From CAWEWH01 sp963812775 (GTDB lineage Bacteria; Pseudomonadota; Alphaproteobacteria; Rhizobiales; Beijerinckiaceae), in contig CAWEWH010000007.1 in assembly GCA_963812775.1 (NCBI GenBank), positions 1,240,001 to 1,304,000 of the forward strand: 64,000 nucleotides of DNA. The letters run 5' to 3'. Position 1 is the first letter of the stretch; each line of letters begins with the position of its first letter. Both the position numbers and the translations under genes were made by a program. The notes below the pieces were generated by a model, which worked only from the letters and a program-made list of their open reading frames with translations, did no database searches and had not been told where the DNA came from. Shown in pieces: positions 9,060-18,714 of this stretch.

Positions 9060-10368
9060 TCAATTTCTCGGACGCAGATCGCGCACGCGCTTGGCCTTGC
9101 CCTGCGAGCGCTCGATCGTGTGCGGCGCCACGATGCGGGCTTCGACCGTCACACCCGCATAGGCCTTGATCAGCCGCTCGACGCTCACGGGCGAGGGCCA
9201 CGACCTCGTCAGGCGAGGATCGCGAGGCCGCCTCGGGGCGCATCTCCACTTCGAGCGCCAGTTCGTCGAGCCGGTGCTCGCGCCTGACCTCGAGCACATA
9301 GTGCGGCGCGAGCCGGCTCTCGCCCATCAGGATCGTCTCGATCTGGCTGGGAAAGACATTGACGCCGCGGATGATGAGCATGTCGTCGCTGCGGCCCTTG
9401 ATACGGCCGATGCGGCGCATGGGCCGCGCCGTCCCCGGATGGAGCGCCGTCACGTCGCGGGTGCGATAGCGAATGAGCGGCATGGCCTCGCGCGTCAGCG
9501 TGGTGATGACCAATTCACCGGTCTCGCCGTCCGGCAGGCGCACGCCGGTCTGCGGGTCGATGATCTCCGGCAGGAAGTGATCCTCCCAGATGGTCTGCCC
9601 GTCCTTGGTCTCGGCGATCTCCTGGCCCACACCGGGGCCCATCATCTCCGACAACCCGTAATGATCGAGAGCGTTGAGGCCGAGCCGCGCCTCGATTTCC
9701 GCGCGCATGCCTTCCGACCAGGGTTCGGCGCCAAAGATGCCGATCCTCAATCCCGCCTCGCGCGGCGAGACGCCTTGTCGCTCGAACTCGTCGGCGATGA
9801 CCAGCGCATAGGACGGCGTCGCCACCAGGAAATCCGGCTTGAAGTCGCAGATGAGCTGCACGTGCCGCTCCGTCGAGCCGGCGGCTGCCGGAATGACGGC
9901 CGCGCCGAGCCACTCGGCACCATAGTGGAAGCCGAGGCCGCCAGTGAACAAACCATAGCCATAGGCATTGTGGACCTTGTCGCTGGAGCGGCCGCCGGCA
10001 GCCCGGATGGAGCGGCCCATGAGCGACGACCAAGTCTCGATATCGCCACGCGTATATCCGACGACCGTCGGCTTCCCCGTCGTGCCGCTCGACGCGTGAA
10101 TGCGCACGATGTCGTCCATCGGCACCGCGAACATGCCGAAGGGGTAGTTGCGCCGCAGATCGTCCTTGCCGGTAAGCGGCAGGCGCGTCACGTCGTCGAG
10201 ACACGTGATGTCGTCGGGATGCAGGCCGGCGCCGTCGAGCGCGCTCTTGTAGTGCGGCACCTTGGCGTAGGCGCGGGAGAGCGTGTCCTTGAGGCGCGAG
10301 AGTTGCAGCGCCTCGATCTCGTCGCGGCTCGCCCGCTCGATGGGCTCGATCTGGTCCCGCGCGCCCAT
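9060..10368 (-). CDS. paaK: Phenylacetate-CoA ligase family protein (one frameshift)
   Basis: An ATP-dependent aryl-acid:CoA ligase of the adenylating superfamily, about 435 residues. The P-loop-like motif ASSGTTGKPTVVGY lies near residue 94, followed by DHYGLSEMMGPGV and the hinge region RYRTRD. The last part is in another frame because of one extra base near 9183: the expected tail (VERLIKAYAGV ... TIERSQGKAKRVRD, with the catalytic C-terminal lysine region GKAKR) ends at the stop at 9060. It lies seven bases after iorB and eleven before the dpgC-like gene. The true acid may be phenylacetate, indoleacetate or a hydroxylated form; no other paa genes (paaABCDE, paaG, paaZ) are present, so this is not the usual paa pathway. 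Confidence 0.88.
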
Positions 10369-10374
10369 CGCTGC

Positions 10375-11874
10375 CTACTCGGCGGCATTGCTGAGCGGCG
10401 GCGGCTGCAATCTCTCGATGGCTTCCACGACATCGAGAAGCCGGCGCCCGTCGGGATCGGCCAGCGCCGCAAGCCGTGCTTGCATGATGCTGTCGGCGAA
10501 GTGCTGCGCCGGCAGCTTTCCGGCCAGCATGGGCTCGATCACCCGCGCCGCGATCAGCGCCCAGTTGTGCTGGCCGCGCTTGTAGGTGTCGCCGTAGCCT
10601 TTCACCAGATTTGCCGTCAACACGACTTGGTGGGCCGCGGCGGGGTCCTGCTGCAAGGCCCGCGCCACGAGGGCGAGCCAGCGCTCGACCCATTCCCGCT
10701 CCTGCGCATATTTCAGCGAACGCAACCGGAAGCGCCGCAACAAGGCAAGCAGCTTCAGCAGCACCGGCCCGGCGATGCCGGTGGTGCGGATGCGCATCGG
10801 CAAGGCGGCATTCGACCAGCCGCGCCGTTCGACGAAGGCGAGGATGCGGCGCGCGACCCCGGCCGGCAGGACACCGAAAAGCTCTTCCGGTCCGGGCTTC
10901 AGGAATTCGGTAATGTGGACGATATCGTTGGCGCCGGGTCGCCCTTCCGAGCGCACGCGCCTGATGCGCGCCTCGGCAAGCTTCAACTGCGCCACCCGTA
11001 CCGTGTCCTCGACGCTCATGCGTACCGCAAGGAGCCGCGCCAGCTCGCGCAGGAAGGCGGCGCTTGCGCCCGGCTTGCCGACGAACCGGTTAAGCCGCGC
11101 CACGTAGAGCTGCGCGAAACTCTCGTCTTGGTAGTCGGTCAGGCGCCGCGCGCCCTCGGCCACGACGGCGGCCACGTCGGCCGGCAATCCGGGCGGAACG
11201 GCGCCGGTGGCCGGCGCCGCCATTTTCGTCTGCGCGGCCGCAGCTGGCCGCTCGCCTGCCTCGCCGACACGCAAGCCCGCCTCGAAGCCGCGCAGGTTCG
11301 GCTCCGTCGCCTTGCCCTCCTGGCGGATCGCCTCGCGGAAGCTCTCGGCCGGAATGGGCAGCGCCTTCGACGCCGCCAGCGCCCCCATCAGGACGGCGTT
11401 GAGCGGGCTTCGCACGCTCTCGGCGAGCTCCGCCATGTCGGCGAGCACATGCTGGCGGGAAAACTTGCGCGCGGCGGCGACGATGCGCTCGACATCGAAG
11501 CGACCGTCGCTCATGGCGCTCTTCTCGGCCACGGTGAACATGCGGTGCGTGGAACCGATCAGGAATGTCCGGTCGGGCGTGACGTAGCCCGACTGGATGG
11601 CGCGTCCGGTCTCCAGGAGCTCGCTCGCGACCACCACATCCACCTGCCCAGGCGCCGGATTGAGCGAGAGGATGGGACGGGACGCACCCGAGGCCGGCAC
11701 AATCTCGATATAGTAGGTTGTGGCGCCGGTGCGCTGGGCGACGCCTGGAATAGACACACGCTGCGCCGTGTAGCCGGCGGCCACAGCCGCGTTGGTCAGC
11801 CACGCCGCAAGGACGCCACCACCCTCGCCGCCGAGCGCTGCGATGAGGATCCTATGCGGGGCCGTGCTGCTCAT
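10375..11874 (-). CDS. iorB: Indolepyruvate oxidoreductase, beta subunit (with C-terminal DUF6537-like region)
   Basis: A 499-residue protein whose first 200 residues are the 2-oxoacid:acceptor oxidoreductase gamma domain (ILIAALGGEGGGVLAAWL, SIPGVAQRTGATTYYIE, SLNPAPGQVDVVVASELLE). The remaining part is a long helical extension found on the beta subunit of many proteobacterial aerobic indolepyruvate oxidoreductases. With IorA it should oxidatively decarboxylate aryl-pyruvates to arylacetyl-CoA. The ATG at 11874 overlaps the iorA stop as ATGA, indicating translational coupling, and favours this start over a longer frame. The subunit has no iron-sulfur cysteines; those are in IorA. Confidence 0.9.
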   Translation of the reverse strand: MSSTAPHRILIAALGGEGGGVLAAWLTNAAVAAGYTAQRVSIPGVAQRTGATTYYIEIVPASGASRPILSLNPAPGQVDVVVASELLETGRAIQSGYVTPDRTFLIGSTHRMFTVAEKSAMSDGRFDVERIVAAARKFSRQHVLADMAELAESVRSPLNAVLMGALAASKALPIPAESFREAIRQEGKATEPNLRGFEAGLRVGEAGERPAAAAQTKMAAPATGAVPPGLPADVAAVVAEGARRLTDYQDESFAQLYVARLNRFVGKPGASAAFLRELARLLAVRMSVEDTVRVAQLKLAEARIRRVRSEGRPGANDIVHITEFLKPGPEELFGVLPAGVARRILAFVERRGWSNAALPMRIRTTGIAGPVLLKLLALLRRFRLRSLKYAQEREWVERWLALVARALQQDPAAAHQVVLTANLVKGYGDTYKRGQHNWALIAARVIEPMLAGKLPAQHFADSIMQARLAALADPDGRRLLDVVEAIERLQPPPLSNAAE

Positions 11875-14024
11875 TCCGCTGGCGCCAGCGCGCTTGCCGC
11901 CGCCGGACGCCCCGACACCAGCCGCAGCACGGCGTCGGCCATGCGGCGGTAGACGCGATCGCGCCACGACGGATTCCTGATCACGTCGATCTGTGCGAAT
12001 GACGGGCAGAGCTGCGCGGCATGCGCGATCTCGCCGCACAGGCCGCAGCCGACGCAGTCATTGTTGACATGCGCGACCGGGTCGGTGCGCAGCGGATCCT
12101 CGTTGGGCTTGACGGTCAGCGAGGGGCAGCCCGACAGGCGGATGCAGGAATGGTCGCCGGTGCACACGTCCGGATCGACCCAGAAGCGCGTCGTCACCAC
12201 GCGCTCGCCCTTGGCGACGGCTTCCGCCGTGGCCGGGCGCACCCGCCGCTGCCGCGCCAGCTGGCATTCGCCATCCGCGATGATGACCTTGAGGCCCTTC
12301 TCCTTGGTCGACATGGCGTCCTTCAGGGTCGCCAGCACGCCGGCAACGCCATAGGTCCTGACCCGCTTGATCCACGAGACGCCGACGGAGCGCAGCACCT
12401 TCTCGATATCGAGGGCGCTGCCGCGGCTGTCCTCCCTTGGCAGCGAGGACGGTATGTCCTGCTGTCCGGTGGCGCTCGAATAGCCGTTGTTCATGATGAC
12501 AAGGACGGAATCGTCCTTGTTGAAGACGGCTCCGGCCACGCCGGTGATCAGCCCGTTGTGCCAGAAGCCGCCGTCGCCCATGACGCTGATGGGCCGCTTA
12601 CGCTGCGTGCCTGACACGGCGGCCGCGGAAGCGAGCGACATGCCGTAGCCGAGGATCGAGTTGCCTTGGTCGAAGGGCGGCAGCGTGGCGAAGGAGTGAC
12701 AGCCGATATCGACCGCCACGTGCACGGGTCCCGTCTCCTGCTTCATGAGCTTCATGGCCGAGAACACGGGCCGCTCGGGGCATCCGGTGCAGAAGGTCGG
12801 CGGCCGCAGCGGCAACGGCTCGACAAGCGTCTCGCGAACCGCTTTTGCGGTGGCGTCCTGCGCGGCGATCCAGGCGGCGAGCGGCGCGTGGGCGACGCTG
12901 TTCTTGGCGAAGAAGCCGGCGAGCCCCTTGGCCACGACCATGGGCGTATATTCGCCCGCCATAGGCAGCACGTCCTTGCCGTGCAGACGCGTCTGCAGGT
13001 CGGCCTTGCGGAGCATCTGGCCGATGGCCTGTTCGAGGAAGTCAGGCTGCCCCTCCTCGATGACGAGCACGGCCTTCTTGGTGGCGCAGAACCTGACGAT
13101 CTCGTCCGGCACCAACGGATGCGTGACGTTGAGCACCAGCGTCGGGATGGCGGCATTTCCGAATGCATCCGAGAGCGCCGCAGTCTCCAGGCGCCCATTG
13201 AGGGTGTTGAACAAACCGCCCTGGACGATGATGCCGACATCGCCCTCGCTCGGGCCGAAGTGCTCGTTGAGCTTGTGCGCGAGGATGAAGCGCTCCGCCG
13301 CCGGCAGCCGGCGGCTGAACTTGTCGGCCTCCTGCGTGAATGTTGCCGGTGGGTGGCTGATGCGCGCGTAGTCGAAGTCGGCCGGCCGCTCGAAGCGGCG
13401 CGCCATTGAATTCTTGGCCGCGACGTTGTCGCGCGCCGCGAAGCTGCCGAAGACATGGCAAGCGCGAATGCGCAGCTCCATCATCACCGGCGTGCTCGAC
13501 GCCTCCGACAATTCGAAGCCCTTTTCCACGAGCCGCACGATGGTGGGCAGGTCCGGCCGCGGATCGAGGAGCCACATCGACGACTTCACCGCGAAGGCGT
13601 GGCTGCGCTCCTGGATGACGCTGGCGCCCTCGCCGTAGTCCTCGCCGAGGATGATGAGCGCGCCGCCCATGACCCCCGGCGATGCGAGGTTGGACAACGC
13701 ATCGGCCGCCACATTGGTGCCGACGATGGACTTCCACGTCACCGCCCCGCGGATCGGGTAGGAGATCGAGGCGCCCAGCATGGCGGCGGCGGCGGCCTCG
13801 TTGGTGCAGGTCTCGACCTGGACGCCGAGCTCAGCCAAAAGATCCTCGGCCTGGACCAGGACGTTGACCAAGTGGCTGACCGGGGCACCCTGGTAGCCGC
13901 CGACATAGGAGACGCCGGATTGCAGGAGCGCCTTGGTGACGGCGAGGATGCCCTCGCCATGGAACGTCTCGCCGTCGCCGAGCCTGAGGCTCTCGATCTC
14001 GCGCTTGAAGGATAGTTCGGCCAT
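11871..14024 (-). CDS. iorA: Indolepyruvate ferredoxin oxidoreductase, alpha subunit
   Basis: A 717-residue ThDP and iron-sulfur enzyme subunit. The N-terminal pyrimidine-binding domain (GGYQGAPVSHL) is followed by the domain II region and a C-terminal ThDP pyrophosphate-binding domain with GDGGFWHNGL...MNNGYSS. Near the C-terminus two ferredoxin-like clusters are visible: CTGDHSCIRLSGCP and CVGCGLC...LCPSF. Together with IorB it would convert indolepyruvate, phenylpyruvate or hydroxyphenylpyruvate to the matching arylacetyl-CoA, passing electrons to a ferredoxin or similar carrier. It is the first gene of the operon iorA-iorB-paaK-dpgC. The 208 bases upstream, shared with a divergent hydrolase gene, must contain the promoter; no clear operator was seen there. 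Confidence 0.93.
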   Translation of the reverse strand: MAELSFKREIESLRLGDGETFHGEGILAVTKALLQSGVSYVGGYQGAPVSHLVNVLVQAEDLLAELGVQVETCTNEAAAAAMLGASISYPIRGAVTWKSIVGTNVAADALSNLASPGVMGGALIILGEDYGEGASVIQERSHAFAVKSSMWLLDPRPDLPTIVRLVEKGFELSEASSTPVMMELRIRACHVFGSFAARDNVAAKNSMARRFERPADFDYARISHPPATFTQEADKFSRRLPAAERFILAHKLNEHFGPSEGDVGIIVQGGLFNTLNGRLETAALSDAFGNAAIPTLVLNVTHPLVPDEIVRFCATKKAVLVIEEGQPDFLEQAIGQMLRKADLQTRLHGKDVLPMAGEYTPMVVAKGLAGFFAKNSVAHAPLAAWIAAQDATAKAVRETLVEPLPLRPPTFCTGCPERPVFSAMKLMKQETGPVHVAVDIGCHSFATLPPFDQGNSILGYGMSLASAAAVSGTQRKRPISVMGDGGFWHNGLITGVAGAVFNKDDSVLVIMNNGYSSATGQQDIPSSLPREDSRGSALDIEKVLRSVGVSWIKRVRTYGVAGVLATLKDAMSTKEKGLKVIIADGECQLARQRRVRPATAEAVAKGERVVTTRFWVDPDVCTGDHSCIRLSGCPSLTVKPNEDPLRTDPVAHVNNDCVGCGLCGEIAHAAQLCPSFAQIDVIRNPSWRDRVYRRMADAVLRLVSGRPAAASALAPAE

Positions 14025-14232
14025 TTCGAGGTTGTAACGCCCTTGACTCTCGCGGATGCCGGCAGTCTAGCGCGGAACGGCGAGAGGGTCGACCGGGTCG
14101 GCCATCCGGAGGGCGGCCGGGACGGTTTTGCCGGCCCGACCTGGACCGGGACCTTGTCATCGGGCAGACAGGCCATGGCCTGCAGCGCAGGAAGGAAGAC
14201 AATTCGCATACCGCCGAGCCGGAGGACGCAAC

Positions 14233-15093
14233 TTGGCGATCGACAGTCCCACATCGCACATCTTCTTCTCGCAGCGCCTGCGCTTGCACTACGTCGATTG
14301 GGGCAATACCGCCGCGCCGCCGCTGATCCTGGTGCACGGCGGGCGCGACCATTGCCGCAACTGGGATTGGGTGGCGCGCGCTTTGCGGCCCAAGTGGCAC
14401 ATCATCGCGCCGGATCTGCGCGGCCATGGCGACAGTCAGTGGTCCATCGACGATGCCTATGGGCCGGCCAACATGATCTATGACCTGGCCCAGCTCATTC
14501 ATCAGCAGCATCTGGCGCCCGTCTCCATTATCGCGCATTCGTGGGGCGCAGCCATCTCCCTCGAATATGCCGGCATCTTCCCCGAGAACGTCAGAAAGCT
14601 CGTCGCCATCGAAGGTCTCGGCCTGGGGCGCACCACCGATCGCAACTGGGACATCGCCGAAAGGTTGCGGGAATGGGTCAACGACGAGCGCGAGCTCTCC
14701 GGGCGCATGCCCCGCCGCTATCGGGCGCTCGAAGACGCCATCGCGCGCATGCAGGAGGCCAACCGTCATCTGTCGCCGGAACAGGCGCGCTATCTCACAC
14801 AGCATGGCGTCTATCAGAACGAGGACGGGACCTATAGTTGGAAGTTCGACAACTACGTCCGTTCACGCCCCCCGATCCGGCTCACTCGCGACGAGGTCCA
14901 CTCGTTGCGCGGCAACATCACCTGCCCGGTGCTGCTCGTGCACGGCAAGGAGAGCTGGGCCGCGAATCCTGACGAGGTCGGCATCACCAAGCAGTTCCGC
15001 GACGCGCGCGTCGCCTCCTTCGAGGAGGCCGGCCACTGGGTCCACCATGACCAGCTCGAAAAATTCCTCGCCTGCGTCCAAGACTTTCTCTGA
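14233..15093 (+). CDS. Alpha/beta hydrolase
   Basis: A 286-residue alpha/beta-hydrolase fold protein. It has the oxyanion region VHGGRDHCRNW, the nucleophile elbow AHSWGAA (Ser) and the catalytic His in EAGHWVHHD. I chose the TTG start at 14233 because GGAGG lies seven bases before it and the sequence then begins LAIDSPTSHIFFSQRLRLHYVDWG, as in the family; earlier in-frame ATG/GTG codons would add an unlikely GC-rich extension. The substrate is unknown. It is the first of a plus-strand run (hydrolase, DUF3237, TRAP transporter), so it may act on the compound imported by that transporter. Confidence 0.88.
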   Translation: MAIDSPTSHIFFSQRLRLHYVDWGNTAAPPLILVHGGRDHCRNWDWVARALRPKWHIIAPDLRGHGDSQWSIDDAYGPANMIYDLAQLIHQQHLAPVSIIAHSWGAAISLEYAGIFPENVRKLVAIEGLGLGRTTDRNWDIAERLREWVNDERELSGRMPRRYRALEDAIARMQEANRHLSPEQARYLTQHGVYQNEDGTYSWKFDNYVRSRPPIRLTRDEVHSLRGNITCPVLLVHGKESWAANPDEVGITKQFRDARVASFEEAGHWVHHDQLEKFLACVQDFL

Positions 15094-15220
15094 TCGGTCC
15101 CTTCCGCCCAAGCGGCTAGCGGCGCAGGAATCAGGGTCGCGTTGACCCTCGGGAAGCCCTGTGGAAGGTTTGGAACTGCTCGCCCCTTCGAAGCGACGTT
15201 ACCTACCGCATTGCACCATC

Positions 15221-15688
15221 ATGGCCACGCCAAAGGCTCCCGAACTCCAATTCGCCTGTCGTCTCGACGTGGCGATCGCGCCCCCGAGGGAAATCGGAGA
15301 GATCGGCTGGGGCTATCGCCGCATCATCGACATCATTGGCGGGCGCGTCGCGGGCCCCAAGCTCAACGGCCGCATCCAACCCGGCGGCGCCGATTTCCAG
15401 ATCATCCGACCTGGCGGGCTGACCGAACTGCATGCCCGCTATGCCCTCGAGCTCGACGACGGCGCCCTCGTGTACGTGGAAAATACCGGGCTGCGCTTCG
15501 GACCCGCAGCGGAGCTCGAGAAAATCAGGCGCGGCGAAGCCGCCGACCACAGCCAAATCTACTTTCGCTCGGCGCCGCGCTTCGAGACGGCCAAGCCCGA
15601 TCATCGCTGGCTGATGGAGCATCTCTTCGTCGCCTCGGGCGTGCGCCGCCCCGACGGTGTCGAGATCACTGTCTTTCAGGTTCTCTAG
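15221..15688 (+). CDS. DUF3237 domain protein
   Basis: A 155-residue protein matching the DUF3237 family of small beta-barrel proteins: FACRLDVAIAPPREIG near the N-terminus, GGRVAGPKLNGRIQPGGADFQI in the middle, and YVENTGLRFGP and YFRSAPRFET later. The start at 15221 fits the family (ATPKAPELQF); a longer frame begins at 15161. No function is established for the family. It stands 26 bases before dctP and 128 after the hydrolase on the same strand, so it probably belongs to the same operon and may handle the transported substrate. Confidence 0.85.
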   Translation: MATPKAPELQFACRLDVAIAPPREIGEIGWGYRRIIDIIGGRVAGPKLNGRIQPGGADFQIIRPGGLTELHARYALELDDGALVYVENTGLRFGPAAELEKIRRGEAADHSQIYFRSAPRFETAKPDHRWLMEHLFVASGVRRPDGVEITVFQVL

Positions 15689-15713
15689 CGAAACATCAAC
15701 ACGAGGAAATCCC

Positions 15714-16733
15714 ATGAAATGGATCGCAACGATCGGCATCGTCTCGGCTCTCGTGCTGCCGACCGGCGCTGGCGCGCAGGACAAGCCCGTGCATCTCAAG
15801 CTGTCGCATTGGGTACCGCCCACGCACCCCCTGCAGAAGGCCATTGAGGACTGGGGCGCATCGGTCCAGAAGGCTTCCAACGGCACCATCACCTACACGG
15901 TGTTTCCGGCCCAGCAGCTCGGCAAGGCCTTCGACCATTACGACATGGCGCGCGATGGCATCGCCGACGTGACCTACATCAATCCGGGCTACCAACCTGG
16001 ACGTTTCCCGATCATCGCAGCGGGCGAGCTGCCGTTCCTGATGACCACCGGCAAGGGCGGCACCAAGGCACTCGACGCCTGGTATCGGAAATATGCGGCG
16101 AGCGAGATGAAGGACGTGACGTTCTGCTTCGCGTTCGTGCACGATCCGGGTGCCTTTCATTCGCGCACCAAGAAGATCATGGTGCCCGATGACATCAAAG
16201 GCATGAAGATCAGGCCGCCGCACGCCACCTTCTCGGCCTTCGTCACGCAGCTCGGCGGCACCAACGTTCCGGCCGCTGCGCCCGAAACGCGCGATATCCT
16301 CGAGAAAGGCATCGCCGACGCGCTCGCCTTCCCGTGGGGCTCGGTGTTGTTGTTCGGCATCGACAAGGTGGTGAAGTACCACATGGAAGTGCCGCTCTAC
16401 GCGACGACCTTCGCGTGGGTGATGCACAAGAAGACCTACGACGGCATGTCGGCGGCGCAAAAGAAGGTCATTGACGACCATTGCACCACCGAATGGGCCG
16501 ACCGCGCCGCCTCGCCATGGGCCGACTTCGAGCACGAGGGCATCGCCAAGTTGAAGGCCGACAAGAACCGCGAAGTCTACACCATCTCAAACGAGCAGCT
16601 CGCCCTGTGGAAGAAGGCGGCCGAGCCCCTCTCCAAGGCCTGGGCGGAGAACGCCGCCAAGACCGGCATCAATGCCGAGGCGGCGCTCAAGGAGCTGAAG
16701 GACGAGCTGACGCGGCAGAACGCCGCCTACTAG
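15714..16733 (+). CDS. dctP: TRAP transporter substrate-binding protein (DctP family)
   Basis: A 339-residue periplasmic binding protein with a signal peptide (MKWIATIGIVSALVLPTGAGAQ) and a DctP-type core: LKLSHWVPPTHPLQKA, FPAQQLGKAFDHYDMARDGIAD and a central region with IRPPHATFSAFVTQLGGTNVP, where the carboxylate-binding Arg (MKIRPP) sits. AGGA lies about ten bases before the ATG. The ligand is probably an organic acid but cannot be named from sequence. It is followed by the two membrane subunits, making a complete TRAP system. Confidence 0.93.
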   Translation: MKWIATIGIVSALVLPTGAGAQDKPVHLKLSHWVPPTHPLQKAIEDWGASVQKASNGTITYTVFPAQQLGKAFDHYDMARDGIADVTYINPGYQPGRFPIIAAGELPFLMTTGKGGTKALDAWYRKYAASEMKDVTFCFAFVHDPGAFHSRTKKIMVPDDIKGMKIRPPHATFSAFVTQLGGTNVPAAAPETRDILEKGIADALAFPWGSVLLFGIDKVVKYHMEVPLYATTFAWVMHKKTYDGMSAAQKKVIDDHCTTEWADRAASPWADFEHEGIAKLKADKNREVYTISNEQLALWKKAAEPLSKAWAENAAKTGINAEAALKELKDELTRQNAAY

Positions 16734-16805
16734 GTTCTCGTGAAAACTGGTCCGCAGTGCATCGCTGCGGACCGCCACCATGGGTAAACGAGGGCGGCTA
16801 CCGAA

Positions 16806-17366
16806 ATGGGGGATCGTCCAGCGCAGTCGGGCGCGGCCGTGCCGGCCGCCATGGTGCCGAAGAACGGCATGGACCGCTTCATCGACGCCATCGAGATCAC
16901 GGCGGCAATCTTCGTCGGCATCGTGGCGCTCAACGTCTTCGCGACCGTGGTGGCCGCGAACATCTTCCGCACCAACATCCCCGACAGCCATCGCTTTGGG
17001 GAATTGCTCCTCGGCGTCCTGATCTTCTGGGGCATTGCCGCCACGAGCTATCGCGGCGCGCACATTACGGTCGATCTGCTGTGGGCCAATGTCGGCCCGA
17101 AGGCCAAGCGTGCCATCGACGTATTTGCGACCCTTGTGCTGCTTGGCGTTGTCGCCACGCAGACCGCGACGCTCTTCGACAAGGTCGTGGTCACCCGTGA
17201 CGCGCATATCCTGACCCCGGACCTGCGCCTGCCGGAATGGTTGTTCTTCGCGCTTGCCTGGATCGGAGACGTTTCCGCCGTCCTCCTCATCGCCATTCGC
17301 GCTTATCGGCTGATTTTTCAACCCGAGCGCATGGCCTCCGGCGTGGTCGCCAAAGCGGTGGAGTGA
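16806..17366 (+). CDS. dctQ: TRAP transporter small permease subunit (DctQ family)
   Basis: A 186-residue membrane protein with four predicted helices, including AAIFVGIVALNVFATVVAANIF and ELLLGVLIFWGIAATSYRGAHITVDLLW; the RGAHI.VD motif is typical of DctQ. The N-terminal 20 residues are polar, and a second start at 16851 is possible. It pairs with DctM to form the ion-driven membrane part of the TRAP transporter. The gap to dctP is 72 bases and to dctM only four. Confidence 0.9.
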   Translation: MGDRPAQSGAAVPAAMVPKNGMDRFIDAIEITAAIFVGIVALNVFATVVAANIFRTNIPDSHRFGELLLGVLIFWGIAATSYRGAHITVDLLWANVGPKAKRAIDVFATLVLLGVVATQTATLFDKVVVTRDAHILTPDLRLPEWLFFALAWIGDVSAVLLIAIRAYRLIFQPERMASGVVAKAVE

Positions 17367-17370
17367 TGGC

Positions 17371-18714
17371 GTGATCGCCTCGATCCCGATCTCCGTTTTG
17401 GGCCTGGAACTCGATCTCAGCCCGGACGCAATCGCCGTTATCGGCTTCATCGTGCTGTTCGTCCTGATGCTGCTGCGCGTGCCCGTCGGCATGGCCATGG
17501 GCCTTGTCGGCGTGACCGGCTTTGGTTGCATCGTCGGCAGCGGGCCGGCACTGAAGATGGTGGGCCACACCACAATGCGCACGGTGACCGATTACAACTT
17601 CGCCGTCGTGCCGCTGTTCCTGCTCATGGGCGCCTTCGCGTCAACGTCGGGCATGAGCCGCGAGCTGTTCCGCGCCGCCAATGCGTTTGTCGGTCACCTG
17701 CGCGGCGGCCTCGGCATCGCCACCATCGCGGCCTGCGGCGGCTTTGCGGCCATTTGCGGCTCCTCAGTCGCCACCGCCGCGACCTTCTCGCGCGTCGCCT
17801 ATCCCGAGATGCGCGCGCACAACTATCCCGCTTCGTTCGCCACCGGGGTGATCGCGGCGGGCGGGACGCTCGGCATCATGATCCCGCCGTCGACCGTCTT
17901 CGCCGTCTACGGGCTCATCACCGACCAGGACGTGGGCAAGCTGTTCGTCGCCGGCATCCTGCCCGGCATCCTCGCGGTCGCCATGTACATGGCGACCATC
18001 ACCATCATCGGCCATCTGAGGCCGGGCCACCTGCCGGCCGGCGAGCGCGCTCCCTGGGGCGAGCGCCTCATGGCGCTGCGCGACGTCTGGGCGACACTGC
18101 TCCTCTTCGGCTTCGTCATCGGCGGCATCTATGGCGGCTGGTTCACAGCCACGCAGGCGGCCGGCATGGGAGCGGTCGGCGCCTTCTTGATCGGCCTCGT
18201 CCGCGGCAGATTGTCTGGCGGGGACATCCTGCGCTCCCTGCTCGAGGCGACGCGCACCGCCGCGGCCGTGTTCACCATCCTGATCGGCGCCATCCTGTTC
18301 GGCTACTTCCTGACGGTGACGCAGACGCCGCAGAAGATCACCGCCTTCCTGACCGGGCTCGGCCTCGGCCCCTACGGCATCCTGATGCTGATCCTGCTCA
18401 TGTATCTGGTGCTCGGCTGCCTGATGGATGCGTTGGCGATGATCATCCTCACGGTGCCGATCATCTTCCCGGTCATCAGCGCGCTCGGCTTCGATCCCAT
18501 CTGGTTCGGGGTCATTATCGTCATGACGGTGGAGCTCGGTCTCATCCACCCGCCGGTCGGTATGAACATTTTCGTCATCAAGAGTGTCGTGGAGGACGTG
18601 AAGATCTCGACAATCTTCTATGGCGTTCTGCCCTTCATCGTCACCGACCTGCTGCGTCTGGCGATCCTCATCGCCTTCCCGATCATCGCGCTGTGGCTAC
18701 CGCAGCAGATGTGA
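17371..18714 (+). CDS. dctM: TRAP transporter large permease subunit (DctM family)
   Basis: A 447-residue polytopic protein with about eleven to twelve membrane helices. Family motifs include PVGMAMGLVG, GGFAAICGSSVATAATF, GTLGIMIPPSTVFAVYG and LIHPPVGMNIFVIKS. It begins with GTG four bases after the dctQ stop, consistent with coupled translation. This subunit carries the substrate and sodium-binding pathway. Its last 32 bases overlap the 3' end of the convergent FkbM methyltransferase gene on the other strand. Confidence 0.95.
   Translation: MIASIPISVLGLELDLSPDAIAVIGFIVLFVLMLLRVPVGMAMGLVGVTGFGCIVGSGPALKMVGHTTMRTVTDYNFAVVPLFLLMGAFASTSGMSRELFRAANAFVGHLRGGLGIATIAACGGFAAICGSSVATAATFSRVAYPEMRAHNYPASFATGVIAAGGTLGIMIPPSTVFAVYGLITDQDVGKLFVAGILPGILAVAMYMATITIIGHLRPGHLPAGERAPWGERLMALRDVWATLLLFGFVIGGIYGGWFTATQAAGMGAVGAFLIGLVRGRLSGGDILRSLLEATRTAAAVFTILIGAILFGYFLTVTQTPQKITAFLTGLGLGPYGILMLILLMYLVLGCLMDALAMIILTVPIIFPVISALGFDPIWFGVIIVMTVELGLIHPPVGMNIFVIKSVVEDVKISTIFYGVLPFIVTDLLRLAILIAFPIIALWLPQQM

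Noticed and set aside
7678..10368. A single 896-residue PaaK-DpgC fusion protein
   Set aside because: The fusion arises only because one extra base near 9183 joins the two frames. The proper PaaK tail and its stop at 9060, and a fresh ATG at 9048, are present in the correct frame.
9166..11952. A 928-codon open frame antisense to paaK and iorB
   Set aside because: Long antisense frames are expected in GC-rich DNA; the sense strand encodes clear enzyme families, and the antisense product is rich in Arg, His and Ala without motifs.
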